Below are positions 26,858 to 34,501 of a stretch of 64,000 nt of DNA, piece after piece. The stretch spans positions 6,386,001 through 6,450,000 of the forward strand of contig NZ_CP042437.1 in the NCBI RefSeq assembly GCF_007971525.1. The letters are read 5' to 3'. The DNA is from Mucilaginibacter ginsenosidivorax (lineage in GTDB: Bacteria; Bacteroidota; Bacteroidia; Sphingobacteriales; Sphingobacteriaceae). The notes beneath the pieces are model-generated. The model saw nothing but the letters and a program-made list of their open reading frames with translations, was not told the origin of the DNA and ran no database searches. Position 1 is the stretch's first letter; each line of letters opens with the position of its first letter. The position numbers and the translations under genes are program-made.

Positions 26858-27659
26858 TAAAGTTATAGTAATAACCGGGGCATCATCCGGCATCGGAAAA
26901 TCGTTAGCTATTGAATGTGCCAAACGCGGTGCAACTGTGGTTTTGGCAGCCCGCCAATATGTAACCCTTTGCGTAATAACCCAGGATATTGAAAGGCGTT
27001 ACCAAACCAAAGCCCTGGCTGTACAATGCGATGTAACTATCGAAGACGATTGCGCTCAATTAATTAAACAAACGCTCATCACCTTTGGTAAAATTGATGT
27101 GTTGATAAACAATGCAGGCATATCTATGCGGGCGTTGTTTAAAGATGTTGATTTGAAGGTACTCAAATCATTAATGGATGTTAACTTTTGGGGTACGGTA
27201 TATTGTACCAAATACGCGCTGCCCGAAATTACCAAAACCAAAGGCAGCATAGTAGGTGTATCATCTATAGCGGGCTATAAAGGCCTGCCCGGCCGCGCGG
27301 GATATTCTGCCTCAAAGTTTGCCATGAATGGTTTTTTGGATGCTTTGCGGGTTGAAAATCTGAAAACCGGTGTACACGTGTTAACCGCTTGTCCGGGCTT
27401 TACTGCATCAAACATCCGCAATACTGCGCTTAATAAAGAAGGGGTAGAGCAGCGCGAAAGCACCCTGGAAGAAGATAAAATGATGACTGCCGACCAGGTA
27501 GCCAAGGTAATTGTAGATGGTATTGAAAACCGCTCGCGCACACTGGTGTTGACCCTGCAGGGCAAACTTACCGTATTGCTTAGTAAACTGCTGCCAGCCT
27601 TTTTAGATAAGATGGTTTACAATGTGTTTGCAAAGGAGAAGAATCCGCTTTTAAGATAG
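26844..27659 (+). CDS. Short-chain dehydrogenase/reductase
   Basis: A 271-residue NAD(P)-dependent oxidoreductase. The cofactor motif GASSGIG is at residues 12-18, NNAG is near 89, and the catalytic Ser of VSSIAGYKG and the Tyr-x3-Lys in YSASKFAMNGF follow near 138-160. The C-terminal hydrophobic end suggests membrane association, as in acylglycerol/keto-acyl reductases of this family. The substrate is unknown. The inverted-word repeat of locus B begins directly after its stop codon. Confidence 0.9.
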   Translation: MKLNDKVIVITGASSGIGKSLAIECAKRGATVVLAARQYVTLCVITQDIERRYQTKALAVQCDVTIEDDCAQLIKQTLITFGKIDVLINNAGISMRALFKDVDLKVLKSLMDVNFWGTVYCTKYALPEITKTKGSIVGVSSIAGYKGLPGRAGYSASKFAMNGFLDALRVENLKTGVHVLTACPGFTASNIRNTALNKEGVEQRESTLEEDKMMTADQVAKVIVDGIENRSRTLVLTLQGKLTVLLSKLLPAFLDKMVYNVFAKEKNPLLR

Positions 27660-27783
27660 TTCATTGGTTCATTAGTGCACTGGTTCATTGGTCTTTTATG
27701 TTTGATAAGTTTGTTTAAAAAACTTTTTTAAATAGCCAGCTGACAGGCACCAATGAACTAATGAACCAGTGAACTAATGAACA
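27660..27783. repeat. Inverted pair of GGTTCATT words, locus B
   Basis: The forward arm (27660-27693) reads TTCATTGGTTCATTAGTGCA and so on. The reverse arm (27748-27783) is complementary over about 22 of 23 bases in its best part. The forward arm begins at the SDR stop and the reverse arm contains the channel gene's stop codon. Confidence 0.8.
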
Positions 27784-28718
27784 ATTTCATAAGTGCTTAT
27801 TTTACTCATATCCAAAATAGCTTGTCCATCTTCGTCACGATGAAATACAGGCACAAATTTGGCGCCCCAAACCACGTCCGAATAGATATAGGAGGTGCGG
27901 GAGTGTACGGTTTGTGAAAAGGTATCGTCAAAGGTTTTTAGGATGACGGATAAACTGGCCTGTTTGGCTTCCAGTTCCTCCTGGGTCATGTCTTTTAACG
28001 GGCTGTTTTCATCAAGTGGGTGCACCACCGTCCAGTTTACAGTCAAAATGCTCACAAACTTTCGTTCCAGTTCCAGTTGAAAAAACTTGCGGATCACCTT
28101 GCCGTTCACTTCTTCGTTATAGCCAAATACAACCTCAATCTCGAGGTCTATCAATATGTTGCGCCTTAAATTGGCCAGTCTGAACATTAAGCCCCAACCC
28201 TTATCCCGATAAGGAGCAACTAATACCTTATCACTGTACAATATCTTGGCCGACGGCCTGGAGAAGCGCCCGTATAATAAACCTGTAGCTAAGGCAAAGG
28301 CTAATAAGCCCATCATCGATTCTAAAGCCGCCACACTGTTTGCAGCCATTCCCTTCGGACTGATGTGCCCATAACCAACGGTCGAAATAGTTTGGGCCGA
28401 AAAAAAGAAGGCATCCATAAAACGGTCGAATACAGTGTTGCCACTCCGGCCATCAAGCACATCAGTACCCAATGAAATGTAGATGCAGGCAAATATGATA
28501 TTGGCTATAAAATAACAGCTAAAAACAATTACCCAAAACTTGCGCCAGCTCATGGTAATAAGCGAGTGGTAATTATTGGCTGTAGAAAAACGCGGCAAGC
28601 CAGTACGCCTTACGTTAATAGATCCATCTTTATTAATAACCGGCTGGCTTTTTACCACTGGCTGTGTGCCGAAGCCAAGGTCATCCTCTGGGTTTATTTT
28701 TTCTTTATGTATAGCCAT
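27774..28718 (-). CDS. Inward-rectifier potassium channel (KirBac-like)
   Basis: A 314-residue protein. Residues 55-80 form the first membrane helix, STVGYGHISP near 110-119 carries the TVGYG selectivity filter, and AALESMMGLLAFALATGLLYGRFSRP is the second helix. The C-terminal 160 residues form the beta-sandwich typical of Kir channels (ILYSDKVLVAPYRDKGWGLMFRLANLRRN). It probably forms a tetrameric K+ channel in the inner membrane. The stop codon lies in one repeat arm, and another repeat lies just upstream of the start. Confidence 0.92.
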   Translation of the reverse strand: MAIHKEKINPEDDLGFGTQPVVKSQPVINKDGSINVRRTGLPRFSTANNYHSLITMSWRKFWVIVFSCYFIANIIFACIYISLGTDVLDGRSGNTVFDRFMDAFFFSAQTISTVGYGHISPKGMAANSVAALESMMGLLAFALATGLLYGRFSRPSAKILYSDKVLVAPYRDKGWGLMFRLANLRRNILIDLEIEVVFGYNEEVNGKVIRKFFQLELERKFVSILTVNWTVVHPLDENSPLKDMTQEELEAKQASLSVILKTFDDTFSQTVHSRTSYIYSDVVWGAKFVPVFHRDEDGQAILDMSKISTYEIVH

Positions 28719-28723
28719 GCTTA

Positions 28724-28930
28724 ATTATTGAATTACTGAGTTATTGAATTATTGATTTGGGCTGCATAGGTGCTGTTTTCATAATTCCGTAAAACAATAT
28801 ATCGGTTGCTGATAGTTCATTACAAAGATTCATTTATTTTTTTATTCAATAATTCAATAATTCAATAATTCAATAATTCAATAATTCAATAATTCAATAA
28901 TTCAATAATTCAATAATTCAATAATTCAAA
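28724..28930. repeat. Inverted TATTGAAT / ATTCAATA arrays, locus C
   Basis: TATTGAAT-type words lie at 28724-28757 in one orientation, and a near-perfect tandem array of ATTCAATA runs from about 28844 to 28930 (roughly ten 8-bp copies) in the other. The second array ends about ten bases before the trp promoter -33 element. Such a pure array could change length by slippage. Confidence 0.9.
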
Positions 28931-28938
28931 TTTATCTG

Positions 28939-28969
28939 TTTGTTTTTATAAAAACTATTTCCATCTTTG
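28939..28969 (+). promoter_or_regulatory. Candidate trp promoter, Bacteroidota type
   Basis: TTTG (28939-28942), then exactly 19 bases, then CATCTTTG (28962-28969), close to the -33/-7 consensus with C instead of T at the first -7 position. Transcription would start at about 28974-28977, placing the leader peptide ATG (28978) almost at the 5' end. Confidence 0.55.
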
Positions 28970-28977
28970 TGGCATAA

Positions 28978-29028
28978 ATGAAAATGAACGCATTAAACAA
29001 CTGGTGGTGGCTTAACGAGATATCGTAA
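28978..29028 (+). CDS. trpL: trp operon leader peptide
   Basis: A 16-residue reading frame, MKMNALNNWWWLNEIS, with three Trp codons in a row (29002-29010). It lies directly before a hairpin pair and the trpDFBA genes. A ribosome stalled at the Trp codons when charged tRNA-Trp is scarce would change folding of the downstream leader. This layout is the classical trp attenuator. The alternative start at the second ATG (28984) does not change the argument. Confidence 0.9.
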   Translation: MKMNALNNWWWLNEIS

Positions 29029-29094
29029 GGCAATTCCGTGTTTGTTTAGAAAATATATTCAAAGGAAGGGTTGCCATACGGTAACCCTTTTTTT
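29029..29094 (+). terminator. trp attenuator with antiterminator
   Basis: Terminator: AAGGGTTGCC (29066-29075) pairs with GGTAACCCTT (29080-29089), one G-U pair, loop ATAC, followed by a T run. Antiterminator: GGCAATTCC (29029-29037), just after the leader stop, pairs with GGAA (29064-29067) and TTGCC (29071-29075), which are also used in the terminator. The two folds are therefore exclusive. Confidence 0.88.
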
Positions 29095-29188
29095 ATGCCC
29101 CCTGGCCCCCCTGAATGGGGAGGGAAGAAGTCGAGGGGGTAGGTAATTAACAATTAAAAAGTACCCCCTTTAGGGGGCCAGGGGGCAT
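29095..29188 (+). repeat. Perfect 16-bp inverted repeat enclosing the trpD start
   Basis: ATGCCCCCTGGCCCCC (29095-29110) is the exact reverse complement of GGGGGCCAGGGGGCAT (29173-29188), and the trpD ATG begins at 29187. The interior holds smaller CCCC/GGGG hairpins. The block belongs to the CCCCCT-rich palindromic repeat family also seen at 32,860, 41,103 and 61,441. Confidence 0.9.
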
Positions 29189-30176
29189 GAAACAGATACT
29201 TAATCATCTATTCGAACACAAAACCTTTAGCCGGGAGCAGTCAAAAGGCATTTTGATAAACATTGCTCAAGGTAAGTACAACAACTCGCAAATGGCCGCG
29301 TTTATGACGGCCTATTGCATGCGCAGTATTACCGTTGATGAGCTGGAAGGCTTTCGCGATGCCATGCTGGAACTCTGCCTGCCCATTGATTTGCAAACCG
29401 GCGAACTGATAGATTTGTGCGGTACCGGCGGCGATGGCAAGGATACCTTCAATATTTCTACCCTCGCATCCTTTGTGGTAGCGGGAGCGGGTTATAAGGT
29501 GGCCAAACACGGTAACTACGGTGTGTCATCGGGTTGTGGCTCGTCAAACGTGATGGAGTATTTGGGGTACCAGTTTACCAACGATGCTGATAAACTGAAA
29601 CGCGGAATTGACAAAGCCAACATCTGCTTTTTACATGCACCACTGTTCCACCCCGCCATGAAAACGGTGGCGCCCATCCGCAGGGAGTTGGGGGTGAAAA
29701 CATTTTTTAACATGCTTGGTCCGCTGGTTAATCCTGCGAAGCCTGAAAATCAACTGGTTGGTGTTTTTAACCTGGAGCTGGCAAGGGTGTATGCTTATCT
29801 TTACCAAAAATCAACTACTAAATATACCATAGTGAACGCTTTGGAGGGTTATGACGAAGTTTCCCTTACCTGCGATTTCAAAACCTTCTCGGCCGAGGGC
29901 GAAAAGATTAATAGTGTTGAGGCCCTGGGCTTCGAAAAGCTTGACCCATCAGAAATTGCCGGTGGTGATACTGTAAGTGCCTCTGCTTCAATATTTAGTA
30001 GCGTGCTAAGTGGCGATGGTACCAACGCGCAAAACAACGTAGTGCTATCAAACGCAGCTTTGGCTATCAGGACTATCACCCCCGAAAAAACCTTTGCCGA
30101 TTGCTTTTACGAGGCGGAGGAAGCCCTGCTCAGCAAAAAGGCGCTAAACAGCTTTAACCTGCTATTGCAAAACTAA
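29187..30176 (+). CDS. trpD: Anthranilate phosphoribosyltransferase
   Basis: A 329-residue enzyme joining anthranilate and PRPP, the second step of tryptophan synthesis. The glycine-rich GTGGDGKDTFNIST near residues 80-93 binds PRPP, KHGNYGVSSGCGSSNV binds anthranilate, and LGPLVNP is conserved. The length is normal. The start codon is inside an inverted repeat and there is no usual ribosome site. It is the first structural gene after the attenuator. Confidence 0.95.
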   Translation: MKQILNHLFEHKTFSREQSKGILINIAQGKYNNSQMAAFMTAYCMRSITVDELEGFRDAMLELCLPIDLQTGELIDLCGTGGDGKDTFNISTLASFVVAGAGYKVAKHGNYGVSSGCGSSNVMEYLGYQFTNDADKLKRGIDKANICFLHAPLFHPAMKTVAPIRRELGVKTFFNMLGPLVNPAKPENQLVGVFNLELARVYAYLYQKSTTKYTIVNALEGYDEVSLTCDFKTFSAEGEKINSVEALGFEKLDPSEIAGGDTVSASASIFSSVLSGDGTNAQNNVVLSNAALAIRTITPEKTFADCFYEAEEALLSKKALNSFNLLLQN

Positions 30177-30178
30177 AC

Positions 30179-30823
30179 ATGAAAATAAAAGTTTGCGGTT
30201 TAAAAGATCCCGAAAATATTGAAGCGGTTGCTGCTTTAAAACCGGACTACCTGGGCTTTATTTGCTACGGGCCTTCGCCACGATATATCGGTCAATTATC
30301 TGCAGAAAGTTTCAAAAAACTACCAATAAACATCAAAAAAACAGCAGTTTTTGTGAACGAAAACACACAAATAATAAACTCCTTAATACAAGCCTACAAT
30401 TTTGATGTAATTCAGTTACATGGCGACGAATCGCCGGAATTTAGCCACAGTTTTCGGGACAGGGTTACCGTGTTTAAAGCATTTGGATTGGACGAGAATT
30501 TCGATTTTAGCCGGCTGGATAATTATGTGAACAAAGTAGACTATTTCCTGTTCGATACAAAAACTGCAGCCTATGGTGGTTCGGGTAAAACCTTTGACTG
30601 GGGGATGCTGGAAAATTATAAACTGGATGTCCCCTTCTTTTTGTCGGGCGGCATCAGCCTGGATAATTTAGAAGAAATTAAAAAGATTAACCATCCGCAA
30701 TTTTACGGGGTTGATTTAAATAGCCGTTTTGAAACGGCGCCCGGTGTTAAAGATACCGATAAACTAAAACAAGCATTTGATATCATCAACAAACAACCTA
30801 TTATAAATGAAATACGGAGTTAA
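30179..30823 (+). CDS. trpF: Phosphoribosylanthranilate isomerase
   Basis: A 214-residue TIM-barrel enzyme. MKIKVCGLKDPENIEAV carries the catalytic Cys (residue 6), and VIQLHGDESPEF, YFLFDTKTAAYGGSGKTFDW (catalytic Asp) and FFLSGGISLDNL match the family. It makes CdRP, the substrate of TrpC; no trpC lies in the operon. It starts two bases after trpD and overlaps trpB by 17 bases. Confidence 0.94.
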   Translation: MKIKVCGLKDPENIEAVAALKPDYLGFICYGPSPRYIGQLSAESFKKLPINIKKTAVFVNENTQIINSLIQAYNFDVIQLHGDESPEFSHSFRDRVTVFKAFGLDENFDFSRLDNYVNKVDYFLFDTKTAAYGGSGKTFDWGMLENYKLDVPFFLSGGISLDNLEEIKKINHPQFYGVDLNSRFETAPGVKDTDKLKQAFDIINKQPIINEIRS

Positions 30824-31988
30824 CGAGCAAGGTTATTATGGCGATTTTGGCGGCGCCTATATCCCCGAAATGCTTTATCCAAATGTTGAGGAGTTAAGGC
30901 TTCAATATCTCAACATTATTAATGATCCAGGTTTTAAAACCGAATTTGACGACTTGCTGAAAAACTACGTGGGCAGGCCTTCGCCGCTGTATCATGCTAA
31001 AAGATATTCGGAAAAGTATGGGGCTAACATATTTTTTAAACGTGAGGACCTGAACCATACCGGCTCGCATAAGATTAATAATGCTATCGGGCAAATCCTG
31101 CTGGCTAAGCGTTTAGGCAAAAAACGTATTATTGCCGAAACAGGCGCCGGGCAGCATGGTGTTGCCACAGCTACAGTTTGCGCCTTGATGGGTATTGAAT
31201 GCGTGGTTTACATGGGCGCGGTGGACATGGAACGCCAGGCACCCAATGTATCGCGTATGAAGATGCTGGGTGCTACGGTAAGGCCGGCTACATCGGGCAG
31301 TAAAACACTGAAAGATGCCACCAATGAGGCCCTGCGCGATTGGATAGGCAACCCTGTTGATACTCATTACATCATCGGATCGGTAGTTGGGCCGTACCCT
31401 TTTCCGGATATGGTTGCCCGCTTTCAGTCGGTGATTTCTACTGAGACCAAAAAACAGCTTTTAGAGCAAACCGGTAACGAGCTGCCTCAATATGTAATGG
31501 CTTGTGTTGGCGGCGGTAGTAATGCCATGGGCATGTTTTACCATTTTTTGGGCGACGAAGAAGTAAAGCTTGTTGCGGTTGAAGCGGCAGGTAAAGGTGT
31601 TAACAGCGGCCACTCGGCAGCTACCACCTTTTTGGGACAGGAGGGTGTATTGCATGGCAGCCGTACCATACTCATGCAAACCGAGGATGGGCAGGTGGTT
31701 GAACCATATTCTATATCGGCCGGGCTGGATTACCCTGGTATCGGTCCGCAGCATGCGCACCTGTACAAAATAAACCGCGCACAATACACCAGTATTACCG
31801 ATGATGAGGCGTTACGGGCAGGCCTGTTATGCTCGCAAATGGAAGGCATTATCCCGGCCATTGAAACAGCCCATGCACTGGCACAGCTGGAAAAGATGAC
31901 ATTCAAAGCCGATGATAACGTTGTTATCTGTATTTCGGGCAGGGGCGATAAGGATTTGGATACTTATATTAAATATTTTAATTTCTGA
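30807..31988 (+). CDS. trpB: Tryptophan synthase beta chain
   Basis: A 393-residue PLP enzyme that joins indole and serine. The PLP lysine is in HTGSHKINNA near residues 84-93, the catalytic Glu in AETGAGQHGVATATVCA, and the phosphate cup in CVGGGSNAMG. The length is normal. Its stop codon overlaps the first base pairs of the locus D repeat arm. It works as an alpha2beta2 complex with TrpA, whose gene follows after that repeat. Confidence 0.96.
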   Translation: MKYGVNEQGYYGDFGGAYIPEMLYPNVEELRLQYLNIINDPGFKTEFDDLLKNYVGRPSPLYHAKRYSEKYGANIFFKREDLNHTGSHKINNAIGQILLAKRLGKKRIIAETGAGQHGVATATVCALMGIECVVYMGAVDMERQAPNVSRMKMLGATVRPATSGSKTLKDATNEALRDWIGNPVDTHYIIGSVVGPYPFPDMVARFQSVISTETKKQLLEQTGNELPQYVMACVGGGSNAMGMFYHFLGDEEVKLVAVEAAGKGVNSGHSAATTFLGQEGVLHGSRTILMQTEDGQVVEPYSISAGLDYPGIGPQHAHLYKINRAQYTSITDDEALRAGLLCSQMEGIIPAIETAHALAQLEKMTFKADDNVVICISGRGDKDLDTYIKYFNF

Positions 31989-32080
31989 ATCAGAATTTAC
32001 AGAATTAAAGAATTTACCGAATGATCTTGAAATTCTGCACTGTTATTCTGCTAATTGTAAAATTCTGTACATTCTGATTC
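31987..32080 (+). repeat. Inverted pair of CAGAATTTACAGAATT words, locus D, inside the trp operon
   Basis: The forward arm GAATCAGAATTTACAGAATT (31987-32006) matches the reverse complement of 32061-32080 at 19 of 20 positions, with further degenerate words between. It lies between the trpB stop and trpA, so it is transcribed with the operon and could form a stem in the mRNA. Confidence 0.85.
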
Positions 32081-32096
32081 AGACAAACACAACACA

Positions 32097-32897
32097 ATGA
32101 ACCGCCTAAATAAGCTTTTCGCTACCAAAAAGGATAATTTGTTATCTATATACTTTACCGCGGGTTATCCTGCGCTAAATACTACCGTTGATATTGCCGA
32201 AGCTCTGGAAAAAGCCGGGGCCGATTTCCTGGAAATTGGTTTTCCATACTCGGATCCTGTGGCTGATGGGCCGACAATTCAACACAGTTCTGAACAGGCT
32301 TTGGAAAATGGCATGACGCTTAACGTGCTGTTTGAAGAACTGACCGAACTACGTAAGCGCGTTACCATCCCAATATTATTGATGGGCTATTTTAACCCTA
32401 TTGTACAATACGGCATCGAACGTTTTTGCAAAAAGGCAGTTGAATTAGGTGTCGACGGTGTAATAGTACCCGATTTGCCTATGTACGAGTATGAAGCCAA
32501 ATACGCCAGTTATTTTACAGATAACAATCTGAGTAATATCTTCCTGGTTACCCCACAAACATCCGAAGGCCGCATCCGTAAAATTGATGAGTTAAGCAAC
32601 AGTTTTATTTACCTGCTGTCATCATCTTCTATCACTGGCGGCAGCTTACAGCTAACCAACAGTATTGAAGATTATTATAAGCGCATTAAAGCGATGGAGC
32701 TTAAAAATCCAACTATCATAGGTTTTGGTATCTCGGATAATAATACCTTTAAACAAGCATGTGCTTACGCAAACGGCGCTATTGTAGGCAGCAAGTTTGT
32801 GAAGCTGCTGGGTGAGGAGGGGTATATGGAGAAGATACCGGGGTTTATTGAGGGGATAAAAGCCCCACCCAAACCCTCCCCGGAAGGGAGGGCTTAA
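32097..32897 (+). CDS. trpA: Tryptophan synthase alpha chain
   Basis: A 266-residue TIM barrel that splits indole-3-glycerol phosphate. The catalytic Glu is in LEIGFPYSDPVADGP near residues 46-60 (also the Asp), and LLMGYFNP, VPDLPMYE, YLLSSSSITG and GFGISDN match the family. The last dozen residues (KAPPKPSPEGRA) are encoded by the CCCCT-rich repeat and look like an added tail. Confidence 0.95.
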   Translation: MNRLNKLFATKKDNLLSIYFTAGYPALNTTVDIAEALEKAGADFLEIGFPYSDPVADGPTIQHSSEQALENGMTLNVLFEELTELRKRVTIPILLMGYFNPIVQYGIERFCKKAVELGVDGVIVPDLPMYEYEAKYASYFTDNNLSNIFLVTPQTSEGRIRKIDELSNSFIYLLSSSSITGGSLQLTNSIEDYYKRIKAMELKNPTIIGFGISDNNTFKQACAYANGAIVGSKFVKLLGEEGYMEKIPGFIEGIKAPPKPSPEGRA

Positions 32898-32948
32898 AAA
32901 TATTGAATAAAGTCTCCCCTACCGGGGGAGATTTAGAGGGGGCTTACA
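32860..32948. repeat. CCCCT-rich palindromic repeat at the trpA 3' end
   Basis: AAGCCCCACCC with CCCTCCCC at the left and GGGGGAGATTTAGAGGGGG with CTT at the right form nested complementary arms. The left arm supplies the trpA stop and tail codons, and the right arm reaches the stop codon of the convergent YciO-like gene. Confidence 0.75.
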
Positions 32949-33564
32949 AATACAATTCCAAATCTCCCTTACCCTCACGAATTACCTCAAACTCGCCGTT
33001 GGTACAGTCAACTACGGTTGATGCTACGTTATCACCGTAGCCGCCATCAATTACGATATCAACAAGGTCCTCATATTTTTCGTGGATCAGTTCCGGGTCG
33101 GTAGAGTATTCGATGATATCGTCATCGTCGCGGATAGAGGTGGACAGGATGGGGTTGCCCAATACGCGTACAATTTCGCGGGCAATATCATTGTCCGGAA
33201 CGCGGATACCAACCGTTTTTTTGTTGCTGCTTAACAGCTTGGGCACTTTATGGCTGGCGTTAAATATAAAGGTAAACGGGCCGGGCAATGCCTTTTTAAG
33301 TACACGGAAGGTAGCGTTATCTATCGGTTTGATGTAATCAGATATATGGCTTAAATCGTAGCAGATAAACGAAAAATTAGCCTTTTCGGGTTTAATGTTC
33401 CTGATTTTGCAGATAGATTCGATAGCTTTATGGTTGGTAATATCGCAACCAAGCCCGTAAATGGTATCTGTAGGATAAATGATCAATCCGCCTTTGCGCA
33501 GTACTTCAACAACCTGTTCTATCGCCTTAGGGTTCGGATTTTCGGGATATATTTTAATGAGCAT
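32944..33564 (-). CDS. YciO/Sua5/YrdC-family protein (threonylcarbamoyl-AMP synthase-like)
   Basis: A 206-residue protein. GGLIIYPTDTIYGLGCDI near residues 25-42 and KRPE-type context (IRNIKPEKANFSFICYDL) match the family. PGPFTFIF and VGIRVPDNDIA are the nucleotide and threonine sites. The length suits the YciO branch, whose role in tRNA t6A synthesis is less certain than that of TsaC. It converges on trpA with the repeat between them. Confidence 0.85.
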   Translation of the reverse strand: MLIKIYPENPNPKAIEQVVEVLRKGGLIIYPTDTIYGLGCDITNHKAIESICKIRNIKPEKANFSFICYDLSHISDYIKPIDNATFRVLKKALPGPFTFIFNASHKVPKLLSSNKKTVGIRVPDNDIAREIVRVLGNPILSTSIRDDDDIIEYSTDPELIHEKYEDLVDIVIDGGYGDNVASTVVDCTNGEFEVIREGKGDLELYL

Positions 33565-33678
33565 ATTTAATAGACAAATATACGCTGAAGTAGTTTAAAA
33601 AATGTATGTAATAAAAGCGAGGTCATTTTTAATATGAATGATCTGCTGCTGTTCGGAATTGAACATTGAGTGCTTGCA

Positions 33679-34407
33679 TCAATAATTTGAATATTGAAAC
33701 GTTCGCGTGCTTTCTAAGTAAAAATAATTGGTTATTAAACTATCTATTTCTTGTACGTTTTTGAATAATTCCTTTTTTAGCGATAGCTTTTCTTTGTCAG
33801 ATATTTCCAAATCACTGCCTATCTCGTCTGAAATTACCTGCTTTAAAGATTTTAGATATAAGCTTTTTTGCTTGGATATATTATATGTTTTGATGAAATA
33901 GCTATTGTCTTTGGCCCTGTATATATCATATTCGGCCTCCCCTAAAATGCGTGTATACTGATGGCCAAAGTAGGTGCCGCCACCCGCCAACCGATCGAAA
34001 ATAAAATTGATATCCCGGTATATCCTTACCAGGTTTTGCCTTTGTACCTTGTGTTTTTCACCGGGATGCTTTAATTTTAAAAAGTAGGCATAAGTTGCAT
34101 AATAAATGTCCTGGCCTTTTTCGCTACCATACTCATTCATGTTGCGCTGTCGGAAATAATAAATGTCCGGCGACATGAAAATCTCGCTGGTATCTAATTC
34201 CGGGTTATCTTTTAATATTTTTCTGAGTTCAGCTTTGGTCTTTTTATAATGATGCTCACTATCAATGACCACACTATCCTGATCTCCCGGTAAAATCGTG
34301 TTGTTTTGAATACCAGTTGGGTTCGCGGTAATCTTTTTTGATCTTTTTTCGTGTTGGTTGCATGCGATATTCAATACCAATAGAAGCAGAAAGGATAAGT
34401 TTTTCAT
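33679..34407 (-). CDS. Predicted lipoprotein of unknown function
   Basis: A 242-residue protein with a lipoprotein signal (MKNLSFLLLLVLNIAC, lipid Cys at residue 16), so it should sit in a membrane facing the periplasm or outside. The mature part is charged and rich in Tyr and Lys with no recognised domain. It is the gene downstream of the hybrid kinase (95-base gap) on the same strand and may be co-regulated. Confidence 0.7.
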   Translation of the reverse strand: MKNLSFLLLLVLNIACNQHEKRSKKITANPTGIQNNTILPGDQDSVVIDSEHHYKKTKAELRKILKDNPELDTSEIFMSPDIYYFRQRNMNEYGSEKGQDIYYATYAYFLKLKHPGEKHKVQRQNLVRIYRDINFIFDRLAGGGTYFGHQYTRILGEAEYDIYRAKDNSYFIKTYNISKQKSLYLKSLKQVISDEIGSDLEISDKEKLSLKKELFKNVQEIDSLITNYFYLESTRTFQYSNY

Positions 34408-34501
34408 GTTACTTTGCTATCACTAAAATAGCCATTTATACTGGTAGCCGAATTTAAAACACCAATAATCCCGCAGCAATTTTAAATCGCACGAGATACC
34501 T

